Below are positions 9,519 to 18,559 of a stretch of DNA of 64,000 nucleotides, piece by piece. The position numbers were made by a program, and so were the translations under genes. Origin of the DNA: Flavobacteriaceae bacterium (GTDB taxonomy: Bacteria; Bacteroidota; Bacteroidia; Flavobacteriales; Flavobacteriaceae); assembly GCA_013043685.1 (NCBI GenBank), contig JABDNT010000046.1, positions 62,001 to 126,000 on the forward strand, in the 5' to 3' direction. Position 1 is the stretch's first letter. Every line of letters begins with the position of its first letter. A model generated the notes under the pieces. That model saw nothing but the letters and a program-made list of their open reading frames with translations, was not told the origin of the DNA and searched no databases.

Positions 9519-10202
9519 ATGGGTACAATTCTCACAAAAGACATTTTTTCCTTTCTGAAGCAGCTAAAAAAAAATAATCACCGGGATTGGATGCAGGAAC
9601 ACAAGAAGCAGTATCAGGCTAACGAGAAGCATTTGAAACAGTTTTATGCCGACGTAGAGGCAAGTCTCAATGAAACAGATGATATTGCCAAGGTTAAAGT
9701 CTTCCGCATAAACCGTGATATTCGTTTTAGTAAGGATAAAACACCGTACAATGTACATAGGAGTGTCAGTTTTAGCAGGGCAGGAGCCCATAGGCGTGGA
9801 GGGTATTATTTGAGACTCGAACCAGGTAATTCCCTGATGGCCGGTGGTTTTTTCGGACCGGAACCTGCGGATCTGCTTAGGATTAGGCAGGAATTTGATA
9901 TGGATGCCTCCGAAATCCGGAAAATTTTGAATAAAAAGAGCTTTAAAGATGCCTTTGGGGGTTTTAATCAGGAATTCGCGGTAAAAACAGCACCCAAAGG
10001 ATTTAGCAAGGATCATCCGAATATTGACCTCATAAGACTGAAAAGTTATTTCGTATCACATGATTTTACAGACAAGGAGGTGATGTCTCCAGACTTCAAA
10101 GACAATTTAGTGCATCATTTTAAGTTACTTCGGCCATTCTTCGATTATATGAGCGAAGTGCTTACTACAGACCTCAATGGTGTGTCGCTGCTCAAGGAAT
10201 AA
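9519..10202 (+). CDS. DUF2461 domain protein
   Basis: A 227-residue soluble protein matching the TIGR02453/DUF2461 pattern: an N-terminal FLKQLKKNNHRDWMQEHK, the central RINRDIRFSKDKTPYNVH and YYLRLEPGNSLMAGGFF. The family is widespread and without assigned biochemistry. The conserved R-D-x-R-F-S-x-D-K-x-P-Y block suggests a binding or active site. It appears monocistronic; a repeat-containing regulatory region follows before the next gene. Confidence 0.85.
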   Translation: MGTILTKDIFSFLKQLKKNNHRDWMQEHKKQYQANEKHLKQFYADVEASLNETDDIAKVKVFRINRDIRFSKDKTPYNVHRSVSFSRAGAHRRGGYYLRLEPGNSLMAGGFFGPEPADLLRIRQEFDMDASEIRKILNKKSFKDAFGGFNQEFAVKTAPKGFSKDHPNIDLIRLKSYFVSHDFTDKEVMSPDFKDNLVHHFKLLRPFFDYMSEVLTTDLNGVSLLKE

Positions 10203-10204
10203 CA

Positions 10205-10286
10205 TATAAGCATTAATTATTATAATACAAAAATATAAGTATATATGCTTATAAATATATATTATTAGTATTTTTGCTTATATTTG
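10205..10286. promoter_or_regulatory. promoter region with repeated TATAAGCA/TGCTTATA boxes
   Basis: In this AT-rich stretch the octamer TATAAGCA occurs directly at 10205-10212 and inverted as TGCTTATA at 10246-10253 and 10275-10282; a one-base variant TATAAGTA is at 10234-10241 and forms an inverted pair with 10246-10253. The last box overlaps TATATTTG (10279-10286), an exact match to the Bacteroidota -7 element TAnnTTTG. I infer operator sites covering the promoter of the SatD-like regulator, which itself carries a helix-turn-helix. Confidence 0.55.
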
Positions 10287-10319
10287 CGCACAGTAGGATT
10301 ATAATTAGTCAAAGAAAGC

Positions 10320-10997
10320 ATGATGAAAAATGCAACTATAGCGGTAATTACAGGAGATTTGGTGAATTCATCTCAATTTAGCCATACCAGGTTACAGGCT
10401 ATTATTCAACGCCTGAAGAATGAATTTGAAACTATACAAAGTGAAAAAAGGACAAACAGGATAACCTTTACCATGTTCAGAGGTGACAGCTTCCAGGGAA
10501 TTGTAGAAGATCCTTGCGAAGCCTTACAGATATCCTTGCAAATAAAGGCGCTTATCAATAGTTTTAATGATAGTGGAGAAGTCGCCGGAAATACTGTTCC
10601 TATCGCCGATGTGAGAATTTCCATTGGAATAGGCGAGGCCAGCTATGATCTTGACGCCATAAATGTGAGTAATGGGGAAGCATTTCAATTCTCAGGCAGA
10701 ACGCTGGACAGTATGAAGGCCGAACACGTTAAAATGGCGTTACGGACTGTCAACGCACAGATCAACGATGAATTCAGAGTTCATATGAAATTCCTGGATA
10801 GCATTACGGACCGCTGGTCCATGGCATCTGCCGAAGTTGTTTATTTTCTTCTGAAGCGTTATAAAGAACGGCAAATTGCTCAAAAGTTGAACAGGAGCCA
10901 GGCGGCTATAAATCACAGGAAAAAAGCGGCCGGATGGGATGAGATCCAACTGCTTTTCGACAGGTACGAGCAGGTAATTAAAAAACAATTTGTATGA
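10320..10997 (+). CDS. SatD-like regulator with C-terminal helix-turn-helix
   Basis: A 225-residue soluble protein. The N-terminal part has AVITGDLVNSS, FRGDSFQGIVEDPCEAL and VRISIGIGEAS, which matches the SatD family and looks like a degenerate class III nucleotidyl-cyclase fold (my comparison of motif order). Residues about 180-212 (KERQIAQKLNRSQAAINHRK) are a helix-turn-helix. It overlaps the DUF3307 gene by four bases (ATGA), a pairing common in Bacteroidota. I infer a ligand-sensing transcription factor controlling itself and its partner through the upstream octamer repeats. The satD name comes from a streptococcal acid-tolerance locus whose function is not established here. Confidence 0.7.
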   Translation: MMKNATIAVITGDLVNSSQFSHTRLQAIIQRLKNEFETIQSEKRTNRITFTMFRGDSFQGIVEDPCEALQISLQIKALINSFNDSGEVAGNTVPIADVRISIGIGEASYDLDAINVSNGEAFQFSGRTLDSMKAEHVKMALRTVNAQINDEFRVHMKFLDSITDRWSMASAEVVYFLLKRYKERQIAQKLNRSQAAINHRKKAAGWDEIQLLFDRYEQVIKKQFV

Positions 10998-11728
10998 ATC
11001 CCGAACTAGTCTTCGCCCTGCAATTATTGCTGGCACATGTGATAACCGATTTCGTTTTTCAGTCTAAAAAATGGATTAAACAAAAAAGGAAAAAGAAAGC
11101 AAGGTCACCATTCCTCTACATTCATGCCGTCTTGGCGGGGTTGATAACCTACGTTATCGTGCAGGACTGGAGCATGTGGCTGGTACCGGTCATCATAACA
11201 GTGACTCATTTCTTTATCGACCTTTGGAAGCTTCACCAGGAATCCGATTCACTACGATACTTTTTGTGGGACCAGTTTTTTCATATGCTTGTACTCGTGG
11301 CCGTCTGGCTTTATGCCACCGATCATTTCGGAGATCTAATTCCATTCATAGCCTCTGTCCTGGGATCAGAATTTTTCCTGGTCTATGTAACCGGATATCT
11401 GCTGGTGATCTTTCCAATTGGCTTTATCATTGGTAAAGCAACGCAGCGTTGGCAGAAAGAGATAAAGAAAGAGGACGGTCTAAAAAGTCTTGAAAAAGCA
11501 GGTCGTTACATAGGTATTTTTGAGCGTATCCTTGTGCTTACATTTATTTTGACAGATAATTTTTCTGCCATAGGATTTCTAATAGCAGCGAAATCCATAT
11601 TACGATTCAGTGATAAGAGTAAAAGTGGGGCACGAAAGCAAACAGAATACGTTCTCATCGGTACCCTAATGAGTTTTGCACTTACAATTTTGATAGGATT
11701 CTTAATGCGCGTACTGATATTCCAGTAA
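10994..11728 (+). CDS. DUF3307 membrane protein
   Basis: A 244-residue integral membrane protein. The N-terminus ALQLLLAHVITDFVFQSKKW has the conserved His and Asp of the DUF3307 family, followed by a basic loop (KQKRKKKARS) and several hydrophobic segments, including LVPVIITVTHFFIDLWKL with another H-x-x-x-D pattern. Translation is coupled to the SatD-like gene. The gene's last 27 bases overlap the end of a convergent gene. Function is unknown; the repeated intramembrane His/Asp pairs could suggest metal binding or a hydrolase (inference). Confidence 0.8.
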   Translation: MNPELVFALQLLLAHVITDFVFQSKKWIKQKRKKKARSPFLYIHAVLAGLITYVIVQDWSMWLVPVIITVTHFFIDLWKLHQESDSLRYFLWDQFFHMLVLVAVWLYATDHFGDLIPFIASVLGSEFFLVYVTGYLLVIFPIGFIIGKATQRWQKEIKKEDGLKSLEKAGRYIGIFERILVLTFILTDNFSAIGFLIAAKSILRFSDKSKSGARKQTEYVLIGTLMSFALTILIGFLMRVLIFQ

Positions 11729-12109
11729 TTGAACATTACTTTTCAGCCGCTCTTTCACGATATTCATCATACGTTTGTTCAGGGCAGATGAGTTCAGGGT
11801 GTATTCTTTGTACTCATCAACCGTGAACTGCCCTATTATAATTCCCTTTAAAGAATTTCTGAATTTCATGTCTTTATGGATCGCATTTTCCATATAGTCC
11901 AGGCGTTTTTCTAAGGACAGATCGTAAAATACGTTCTTGTGTTTTCTGACATAATTTCTGAATACTTCCAGTAATAGTTCATTCTGAAGTTTTGCGACAG
12001 GGCGTAACGTTCGATTCTGAAAAATTTCTTCGGAAGTCATTGCGGGGTTTATGGTCGCATTCGGAATTTCAGGCCGTAACCTAACGAGCGACGCATCACG
12101 TAGTTCCAT
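11702..12109 (-). CDS. conserved flavobacterial protein, unknown function
   Basis: A 135-residue soluble protein, mostly helical and charged. The stretches LRPVAKLQNELLLEVFRNYV, KHKNVFYDLSLEKRL and FRNSLKGIIIGQFTVDEY look strongly conserved in type. I recall relatives in Flavobacteriaceae carrying the label glyoxalase, but no glyoxalase metal motif is present, so that label should not be trusted. It ends inside the 3' end of the DUF3307 gene on the opposite strand. Confidence 0.75.
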   Translation of the reverse strand: MELRDASLVRLRPEIPNATINPAMTSEEIFQNRTLRPVAKLQNELLLEVFRNYVRKHKNVFYDLSLEKRLDYMENAIHKDMKFRNSLKGIIIGQFTVDEYKEYTLNSSALNKRMMNIVKERLKSNVQLLEYQYAH

Positions 12110-12257
12110 AACATGGTGTTTGTTTAAAAGTAGGAAATCTCGCTCTTACGTGTGATCCGGCTTCGATAAGTTATAAACTATGTTTTCAACAAACGGAACG
12201 ATAAAATTGGTATATACATCCCTGTTTTAAATGTTCTGTTTTGTATACTTTTATTCT

Positions 12258-13616
12258 ATGGCTGAAATAAAATCTATCAATCCATATAACGGAAATGAAA
12301 TTGAGACCTTTCAAACCCATACTCCTGACGAGATACGCCGTATACTAACAAAAGCAGACAGTCGGTTCAGGCAATGGCGGAAGACCAGCTTTGAAGACCG
12401 TTCGAAGTTAATGATTGCCGCTGCGAATGAGTTGCGAGGTAACAAGGAGGAATATGCTTCATTGATCTCCAGGGAAATAGGGAAGCCAATTTCCCAGGCT
12501 ATAGCCGAAGTGGAAAAATGTGCCTGGGTCTGTGAATACTATGCTGTAAATGCTGCGAATCATCTCGCTGACGAGTCGATTGCAACCGATGCCAGAAAGA
12601 GTTATGTAAGTTATGAGCCTTTAGGTGTGATCCTGGCTGTAATGCCCTGGAACTATCCTTTCTGGCAGGTATTCCGTTTTGCAGCACCTGCCCTGATGGC
12701 TGGTAACATAGGAGTACTGAAACATGCTTCTAACGTATTTGGCAGTGCTTTGAATATTGAAAGGGTTTTTACGCGGGCTGGGTTTCCCGAATATTGTTTC
12801 ACATCGCTACTGGTTGAAAAGGAAATGGTAAAAGCGATCATAGAGAATCCTGTTGTAAAAGCAGTGACGCTAACAGGAAGTGGCCCTGCAGGTGCCTCGG
12901 TGGCAATGACTGCAGGTGAAAATATCAAGAAAACGGTTCTGGAATTAGGTGGTAACAACGCCCTTATTGTTCTAAAGGATTGTGATATGGAAGCTACACT
13001 CGAAACCTGTATTCAGGCGAGATTTCAGAATACAGGTCAGAGTTGTATCGCAGGTAAGCGTCTTCTTTTGGATGAGGCGATCGCAGATGAATTCCTATCC
13101 AGTCTGGTAAAGAAAGTAAAGGCATTGCATAATGGAGATCCTGCTCACCCCGAAACGTATATAGGTACGCTGGCAAGAGAGGATCTTGCGGAAGAACTGG
13201 AAGCACAGGTTCTGAAAAGTATTCGGATGGGCGCAAAACTGGAAACAGGAGGGAAGCGGAATGCTGCTTATTTCGAACCAACCATCCTTAGTGGAGTAAC
13301 TTCGGATATGCCCGTGTTTGTGGAAGAGACCTTCGGACCCGTATTAAGTGTTACCACTTTTAGATCCATTGATGAAGCCATTGATTTGTCGAATCGATCA
13401 AAATTTGGCCTTGGAGTTTCTATATTTACCAGGGATGTTACAGCAGCAGAGAAGTGGGTCAATCGATTTGAAGAAGGGGCTGTATTCATCAACGAATTAG
13501 TAAAAAGTGATCCGCGCCTGCCTTTTGGAGGGATCAAGGAAAGTGGTTACGGACGCGAATTGAGTGAACACGGGATCAAGGAATTTGTAAATAGGAAAAC
13601 CGTTTATATAAAATAA
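12258..13616 (+). CDS. NAD(P)-dependent aldehyde dehydrogenase, succinate-semialdehyde type
   Basis: Oxidises an aldehyde to the acid with NAD(P). Motifs in order: VMPWNYPFWQVFR (cofactor and substrate entry), LTGSGPAGASVA (Rossmann loop), VLELGGNNALIVL with the general-base Glu, and FQNTGQSCIAGKR with the nucleophile Cys. The C-terminus has EETFGPVLSV and LPFGGIKESGYGRELSEHG. The 452-residue length and the pattern resemble succinate-semialdehyde dehydrogenases of the short type. The ATG at 12258 gives the family-like start AEIKSINPYNGNE; an upstream in-frame ATG at 12231 would add nine hydrophobic residues with no parallel. Followed by a strong terminator. Confidence 0.92.
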   Translation: MAEIKSINPYNGNEIETFQTHTPDEIRRILTKADSRFRQWRKTSFEDRSKLMIAAANELRGNKEEYASLISREIGKPISQAIAEVEKCAWVCEYYAVNAANHLADESIATDARKSYVSYEPLGVILAVMPWNYPFWQVFRFAAPALMAGNIGVLKHASNVFGSALNIERVFTRAGFPEYCFTSLLVEKEMVKAIIENPVVKAVTLTGSGPAGASVAMTAGENIKKTVLELGGNNALIVLKDCDMEATLETCIQARFQNTGQSCIAGKRLLLDEAIADEFLSSLVKKVKALHNGDPAHPETYIGTLAREDLAEELEAQVLKSIRMGAKLETGGKRNAAYFEPTILSGVTSDMPVFVEETFGPVLSVTTFRSIDEAIDLSNRSKFGLGVSIFTRDVTAAEKWVNRFEEGAVFINELVKSDPRLPFGGIKESGYGRELSEHGIKEFVNRKTVYIK

Positions 13617-13617
13617 A

Positions 13618-13640
13618 AAACCCCGCTCAAAGCGGGGTTT
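13618..13640. terminator. bidirectional terminator
   Basis: AAACCCCGCT and AGCGGGGTTT form a perfect 10-bp GC-rich hairpin with a 3-base loop between the convergent aldehyde dehydrogenase and the propeller protein gene. Confidence 0.9.
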
Positions 13641-13657
13641 ACAGCTAAAAATAAATA

Positions 13658-16600
13658 TTAATCCTTCTTGAGGAATTCTTCTTTTGACTTTAATTTTGGA
13701 GCAGCGATATCATTTTTTTCAAGGAAGCTCATAAACTTCTTACCTTCTTTATCCATAATCGCCTGGTAACGGCCTTTGGCATCGCTCCATTCCTCCGATA
13801 TAAGTTCAAAATTTTGTTTCTGAGCTCCGGATATGCGGTCATAGCTTGATGCTACGTTGGCATACAGATCCCCCATTTTTTCCCTAAGTTCAGGTTCTGC
13901 GGAGGCCACGTAATTATCGCCGGTAGTTATTACAAGATCTTTTTTAAGTGCTTCAAGAGCGTCGTACACTTTCCCAGCTTGCTTTTTACCCTTTGGATTC
14001 TTATCCATAACTTCCTGTGCCTTATTCTGAATTCCATTCAATTCGTATACGGTGTAAGCCAGATCCTCGACCATATCGAATAAGGTTCGCGTAAATTTTT
14101 CTTGTTCCTTTCGCTCTGCAAGCGTCGTTAATGATTTCTCATCATATTTTAGATCTATCAAATGCTCATAGGTATTCTTGCCTTTCTTTAAAACTATCTT
14201 GTACTGTCCGGCGGGTACTCTGGGAGGAGTAAATCCACCAAAAGACAAGGTTTTCGCCTGGGCCATTTCCGGAGCATAGGTATTGTAATTCCAGTTTACA
14301 ACATTAATACCTTTCGATTTTCCTGGTGAAAGTGTCAAGACCTTATTACCCTGCATATCCTGAACCTCCATAGTCATCTTACCAAACGTGTGACGTTTTT
14401 TCAGGTAGTACACTATTCGCGCTGCGGTACTTTTATTTCCACCTACGAATTGCGTCTCGGCACCGAAATTTCCAGAAAAACCACTATCCTCTACCATGGT
14501 AAATGGCTTGGTTTTGAAGAAATGCACGTCTTTGGCAAGTACACTTTGATTTAATTCACGTAAGGGGCTTATGTCATCAATGATGATAACACCTCTGCCA
14601 TGTGTTCCCATTACAATATCATTGGTCTTCTTCTGAAGATCGATGAAGTGTACTGCGACAGGCGGCATATTATTTGTAAAATGCGACCAGTTTTTCCCAC
14701 CATCGATAGTCACATAAAGTCCGAATTCGGTACCAAGGAATAACAGGTTTTCGTTTTCGTAGTCTTCCTGTATATTTCGCACAAAGGCATTTTCCTGGAT
14801 ATCATCCGAAATTATATTCGTCCAGGTTTTACCATAATCGGTTGTTTTCAAGCCGTATGGCTTCATATCTCCATGTGTATGACCATCGAAAACTGCATAT
14901 GCCGTCCCTTTGCCATGAACACTCGCTTCTATATGATATACCCAGGTATTTTCGGGAATACCGGTGAGATTAGCGGTAACATTGTTCCAGCTCTTCCCAC
15001 CATCTGTGGTAACCTGGACATTTCCGTCATCGGTACCAACCCATATTATATTCTCATCCAATGGGGATTCGGCAATAGTGAATATTGTGGTATGATTTTC
15101 AGCACCACTATTATCCACCGATAGTCCACCAGATTTCGACTGGTCCTGTTTTGCAGGGTCATTTGTGGTAAGATCCGGAGAAATAATTGTCCAGCTATCA
15201 CCCATATTATCCGATCTGTGGACAAACTGGCTTCCCATGTAGAACCTGTCTGGCGCGTGATTACTCACAGCCATCGGCGCATTCCAGTTGAATCGTAATT
15301 CGGGGTCACCCTTTCCGGGGAGTGGTTGAATTGTTTTGGTTCTGTTTCGATCTGCATCGTAACGCCAAACATTTTCGGCGCCTTGCATTTCGGAGTAAAT
15401 AATATTTTTGGTCGGATGCTTTAATACACGGAATCCGTCACCATAACCCACACTATTCCAGTCGCGGGCATTTACACCACCAGGTGAGGAGGAAGGGCCA
15501 TACCAACTGCCGTTATCCTGAAGTCCACCGTACACATTATAAGGTTCAGCATCGTCCACACTGATATGGTAGAATTGAGATAATGGCAGGTTTTCCACTA
15601 TCTCGAATGTAGTTCCTCCATTCCAGGAACGGTACACGCCACCATCAGTTCCGGAGTACATAATATCGCTGTCCTCGATATGGAATGTGATATCGTGAAT
15701 ATCACTGTGCATATTACCGAGGTTCTTGAAGGTCTTACCACCATCGCGGCTAATGGAGCCATTGAGTCCGCCTTTCACAACAACATCAGGATTTTTGGGA
15801 TCCACTGTGATTCTTGAAAAGTAAAATGGTCTAACGGTTAAACCGAAATCGGCGTTAAGGTGCTCCCAGCTTTGTCCGGCATCCGTGGATTTCCACAGAC
15901 CATTTTTGGTTCTGTCCTCGGTTTCAAGTACCGCATAAACTATAGAGCTGTCGCTCGGGGCCAACTGTACAGCTATTCGGCCAAGATCACCCGGAGGGAA
16001 TCCATTATGAATCTTGTTCCAGTTCTTACCACCGTCCACTGTTTTGTACAAGGCACTATCGGCGCCGCCGGAATTAAAACCCCAGGCAGTTCTTCTGAAT
16101 TGCCACATAGATGCATAGAGCACATTAGGATTTTTAGGATCCATAATCACGTCGGCAGCACCTGTAGAGGGGTTCACGTAAAGTATCTTTTCCCATGTCT
16201 TTCCACCATCGGTTGTCTTAAAGACTCCACGGGCCTCACTGTCGCTCCATAGAGCCCCAAGTACACCTACGTACACTTCATCAGTGTTATTCGGATTTAT
16301 TGCGATGGAAGCGATTCGTTCGCTATTTTCAAAACCGGGAATTTCGTTCCAATTACTTCCACCATCCGTAGACTTATAAAGGCCGTCACCCACAGAAACG
16401 GAATTACGAGTCCAGGTTTCTCCGGTCCCTACCCAGATAGTTTGATCGGGGTCTTTAGGATCTAATTTCACAACCCCTATGGATTGTACATAGTCATCAA
16501 AAATGGGGACAAAAGTGGCACCACCATCGCTCGATTTCCACACACCGCCTCCTGCGGTTCCTGCATAGAGAATACGGGTGTTTGTTGGGTGCATTTCCAT

Positions 16601-16750
16601 ATCGTTGATACGACCGCTCATAAGCGCAGGCCCTATATGTCGGGCACGCATATCACCGAACAATTCTTTTCCTTTCAAAGAGATCTCCTGCGCAGGTAGT
16701 TCAATAGGGAAGAGTATTCCCGCTAAGAATAAGATGATTAGTTTTTTCAT
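13658..16750 (-). CDS. giant secreted Asp-box beta-propeller protein (sortilin/VPS10-like), paralogue 1
   Basis: A 1030-residue protein with a Sec signal peptide (KKLIILFLAGILFPIELPAQ) and about ten Asp-box repeats of the S/T-x-D-x-G-x-x-W/F type (SSDGGATF, STDGGSNW, TTDGGKTW, TVDGGKNW, STDAGQSW, SRDGGKTF, TTDGGKSW, TIDGGKNW and others), as in BNR/sortilin propellers. After the propellers comes an Ig/FlgD-like segment (MEVQDMQGNKVLTLSPGKSK to VPAGQYKIVLKKG) and a helical, lysine-rich C-terminus. No T9SS sorting domain is visible. Such proteins are often named glycosyl hydrolase or VPS10 protein, but no catalytic residues are evident. I infer a periplasmic or surface binding role. Two paralogues lie at 50885 and 59515. 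Confidence 0.9.
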   Translation of the reverse strand: MKKLIILFLAGILFPIELPAQEISLKGKELFGDMRARHIGPALMSGRINDMEMHPTNTRILYAGTAGGGVWKSSDGGATFVPIFDDYVQSIGVVKLDPKDPDQTIWVGTGETWTRNSVSVGDGLYKSTDGGSNWNEIPGFENSERIASIAINPNNTDEVYVGVLGALWSDSEARGVFKTTDGGKTWEKILYVNPSTGAADVIMDPKNPNVLYASMWQFRRTAWGFNSGGADSALYKTVDGGKNWNKIHNGFPPGDLGRIAVQLAPSDSSIVYAVLETEDRTKNGLWKSTDAGQSWEHLNADFGLTVRPFYFSRITVDPKNPDVVVKGGLNGSISRDGGKTFKNLGNMHSDIHDITFHIEDSDIMYSGTDGGVYRSWNGGTTFEIVENLPLSQFYHISVDDAEPYNVYGGLQDNGSWYGPSSSPGGVNARDWNSVGYGDGFRVLKHPTKNIIYSEMQGAENVWRYDADRNRTKTIQPLPGKGDPELRFNWNAPMAVSNHAPDRFYMGSQFVHRSDNMGDSWTIISPDLTTNDPAKQDQSKSGGLSVDNSGAENHTTIFTIAESPLDENIIWVGTDDGNVQVTTDGGKSWNNVTANLTGIPENTWVYHIEASVHGKGTAYAVFDGHTHGDMKPYGLKTTDYGKTWTNIISDDIQENAFVRNIQEDYENENLLFLGTEFGLYVTIDGGKNWSHFTNNMPPVAVHFIDLQKKTNDIVMGTHGRGVIIIDDISPLRELNQSVLAKDVHFFKTKPFTMVEDSGFSGNFGAETQFVGGNKSTAARIVYYLKKRHTFGKMTMEVQDMQGNKVLTLSPGKSKGINVVNWNYNTYAPEMAQAKTLSFGGFTPPRVPAGQYKIVLKKGKNTYEHLIDLKYDEKSLTTLAERKEQEKFTRTLFDMVEDLAYTVYELNGIQNKAQEVMDKNPKGKKQAGKVYDALEALKKDLVITTGDNYVASAEPELREKMGDLYANVASSYDRISGAQKQNFELISEEWSDAKGRYQAIMDKEGKKFMSFLEKNDIAAPKLKSKEEFLKKD

Positions 16751-16768
16751 TTTTTGGAATTTGTTTAC

Positions 16769-16797
16769 AAAAAATCCCCATGCAACGGGGATTTTTT
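16769..16797. terminator. terminator below the LolA-like pair
   Basis: AAAAAATCCCC and GGGGATTTTTT form an 11-bp stem with a 7-base loop. On the minus strand it follows the gene ending at 16815 and separates it from the giant propeller gene, which therefore probably has its own promoter. Confidence 0.85.
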
Positions 16798-16814
16798 GAG
16801 CTTAAGAAATAAGT

Positions 16815-17573
16815 TTATTTTTTGTCTTCTGTCTCCTCAACTTCAGGCATTGCAAACATGGCTTCGTCTATTTCCGGGTTAATAACGATTTCGGTCATTG
16901 TAACTGGTTGTCCTCCGCCCATGGTAATAGCAAATGGAAAATAAAGGCCTTCCACTTCCTGGTAGTCGCTCAAGGTATCTTTTAACATTTGGCCTTTCAT
17001 AGGCCCCTGTTTTACTTCAGCTTCTGTTGCGATAGGAACAAAGTTTTCCTTCTCAAAATAATAGAAGGTTACATTTGGTTCTTCCACACCATCAACCAGC
17101 ATAGGTTTTCTGGTAAGTTTTATTTTAAAGGTTTCGGTTCCTTCCATAGTTTCGTCACCAATGAGCTCCACCGTATACCCCTTTTCTTTATAATTTACAA
17201 AAGGATCCGGGAAGTCCATTGCCTGGTTCTTCATATTGTGCGTCGCTTCGGCATCGGCCTCTTCAGGTAACATCGTCATGAAGTTGGTGGTCCACATTTT
17301 GTCTCCATCGAAAGAGAATTGTGTCATTTCCTGTCCCTGAAGATTTATTTTAAGCAATTGCTTTCCATCTTTGGTCTGGTAATATTCGATAGGAATGGTC
17401 ATTCCCTGAGCATTCGCTGTTCCGGCATATTTGATACCTTCGATATTGTTCCAGGCTTCCGCACCTCCAGTATTTTCAAGATAATTCGAGATTATTTCAT
17501 CTGCTGTTTGCGCTGAAGCCGGCACGACTGAAGCAATTAGAAGCAAGACGAATAGTGTTTTAAGGATTTTCAT
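16815..17573 (-). CDS. exported LolA-like protein, tandem copy A
   Basis: A 252-residue exported protein: signal peptide KILKTLFVLLLIASVVPASA, then QTADEIISNYLENTGGAEAW. The mostly beta pattern and the motifs KGYTVELIGDETMEGTETFK and YYFEKENFVPIA fit the outer membrane lipoprotein-sorting (LolA/LolB-like) fold group of Bacteroidota. That name reflects fold only; real lipoprotein carriage is not shown. An acidic tail (PEVEETEDKK) ends the chain. It lies 71 bases downstream of copy B in the same direction, so the two probably form one transcript that ends at the terminator at 16769-16797. Confidence 0.8.
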   Translation of the reverse strand: MKILKTLFVLLLIASVVPASAQTADEIISNYLENTGGAEAWNNIEGIKYAGTANAQGMTIPIEYYQTKDGKQLLKINLQGQEMTQFSFDGDKMWTTNFMTMLPEEADAEATHNMKNQAMDFPDPFVNYKEKGYTVELIGDETMEGTETFKIKLTRKPMLVDGVEEPNVTFYYFEKENFVPIATEAEVKQGPMKGQMLKDTLSDYQEVEGLYFPFAITMGGGQPVTMTEIVINPEIDEAMFAMPEVEETEDKK

Positions 17574-17643
17574 TACGTAATTAATTTAAGTTTAGCTTTA
17601 AAGTAAGTCTGAGCCTTCAATAGATTGTTACAGTATGTGATAA

Positions 17644-18423
17644 CTAATTTTTGTCTTCTTCTTCAGTTTCAGTAGCTTCAGGCATCACAAATAGAGATTC
17701 GTCAACCTCTGCGTTAAATTCTATTTTGGTAATCTTTATAGTTTGTCCGGCCTGGCCGTTGAACTTTTGCGTTATGGAATAAGGTAAAAACAGATCACCT
17801 GCTTCCAGATATTCACTGAAAACAGTTTGTGTAACGGTTCCGGCCATTGGTCCGGAATTTACAGTATTTTCAATCACTATAGGTACAAAGTTTTCCTTAT
17901 CCAAATAGTAAGTCGCTACATTTGGTTTTTCCTCGCCATCCACCATTACAGGATTTTTTGTCAGCTTTATCTTGTGGCATTCAGTTCCTTCCATCATTTC
18001 TTCACCTACCAATTCAACCGAATACCCTTTTTCTTTATAATTTAGTAAGGCCTCAGGAAAATCATTGGCTTCGTTATTCTTATAATTTGAAGAAGTTTCT
18101 TCATCCATCGCTTCTGCCTCCATGCTCTGAAAATTGGTGGTCCACATTCTTTCACCATCAAAAGCCTGCGGGACAAAATTCATTCCCTGTAAATCAACAT
18201 TTACCACCATCCGGCCGTCTTCCATCATAGTTTGCACAAATGGATAGGATTGTCCTCCCATCATAGCGTCACCTGTGGTTGTCATTGACTGGATACTTTC
18301 CCATGCTTCGATACCACCTGTATTCTCCAAGTAATTGGCAATAATCTCATCTGCCGTTTGTGCATTTACGGGAATAAATACCGTTACCAGAAGGCAGGTA
18401 AAGAGTGTCCTTATAGTCCTCAT
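17644..18423 (-). CDS. exported LolA-like protein, tandem copy B
   Basis: About 259 residues, clearly homologous to the downstream neighbour: the mature start QTADEIIANYLENTGGIEAW and KEKGYSVELVGEEMMEGTEC align without gaps. Signal peptide MRTIRTLFTCLLVTVFIPVNA. I chose ATG 18423; another in-frame ATG two codons upstream (18429) is equally possible. The acidic C-terminus (ATETEEEDKN) is shared. The pair looks like a local duplication with moderate divergence. Function unknown beyond a likely periplasmic lipid-binding fold. Confidence 0.8.
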   Translation of the reverse strand: MRTIRTLFTCLLVTVFIPVNAQTADEIIANYLENTGGIEAWESIQSMTTTGDAMMGGQSYPFVQTMMEDGRMVVNVDLQGMNFVPQAFDGERMWTTNFQSMEAEAMDEETSSNYKNNEANDFPEALLNYKEKGYSVELVGEEMMEGTECHKIKLTKNPVMVDGEEKPNVATYYLDKENFVPIVIENTVNSGPMAGTVTQTVFSEYLEAGDLFLPYSITQKFNGQAGQTIKITKIEFNAEVDESLFVMPEATETEEEDKN

Positions 18424-18559
18424 AATCATAAATAATTTAAGTTTAGCTTAAAGGTAAGTCTTAACAGGCAGAAGATTGTTACGCAGGGTTGTTAATTTTT
18501 TCTAAAAATAACTTATTGAATTCAGTACATTTAAACCAGCTAAAGTAAAATTTAAAAAT

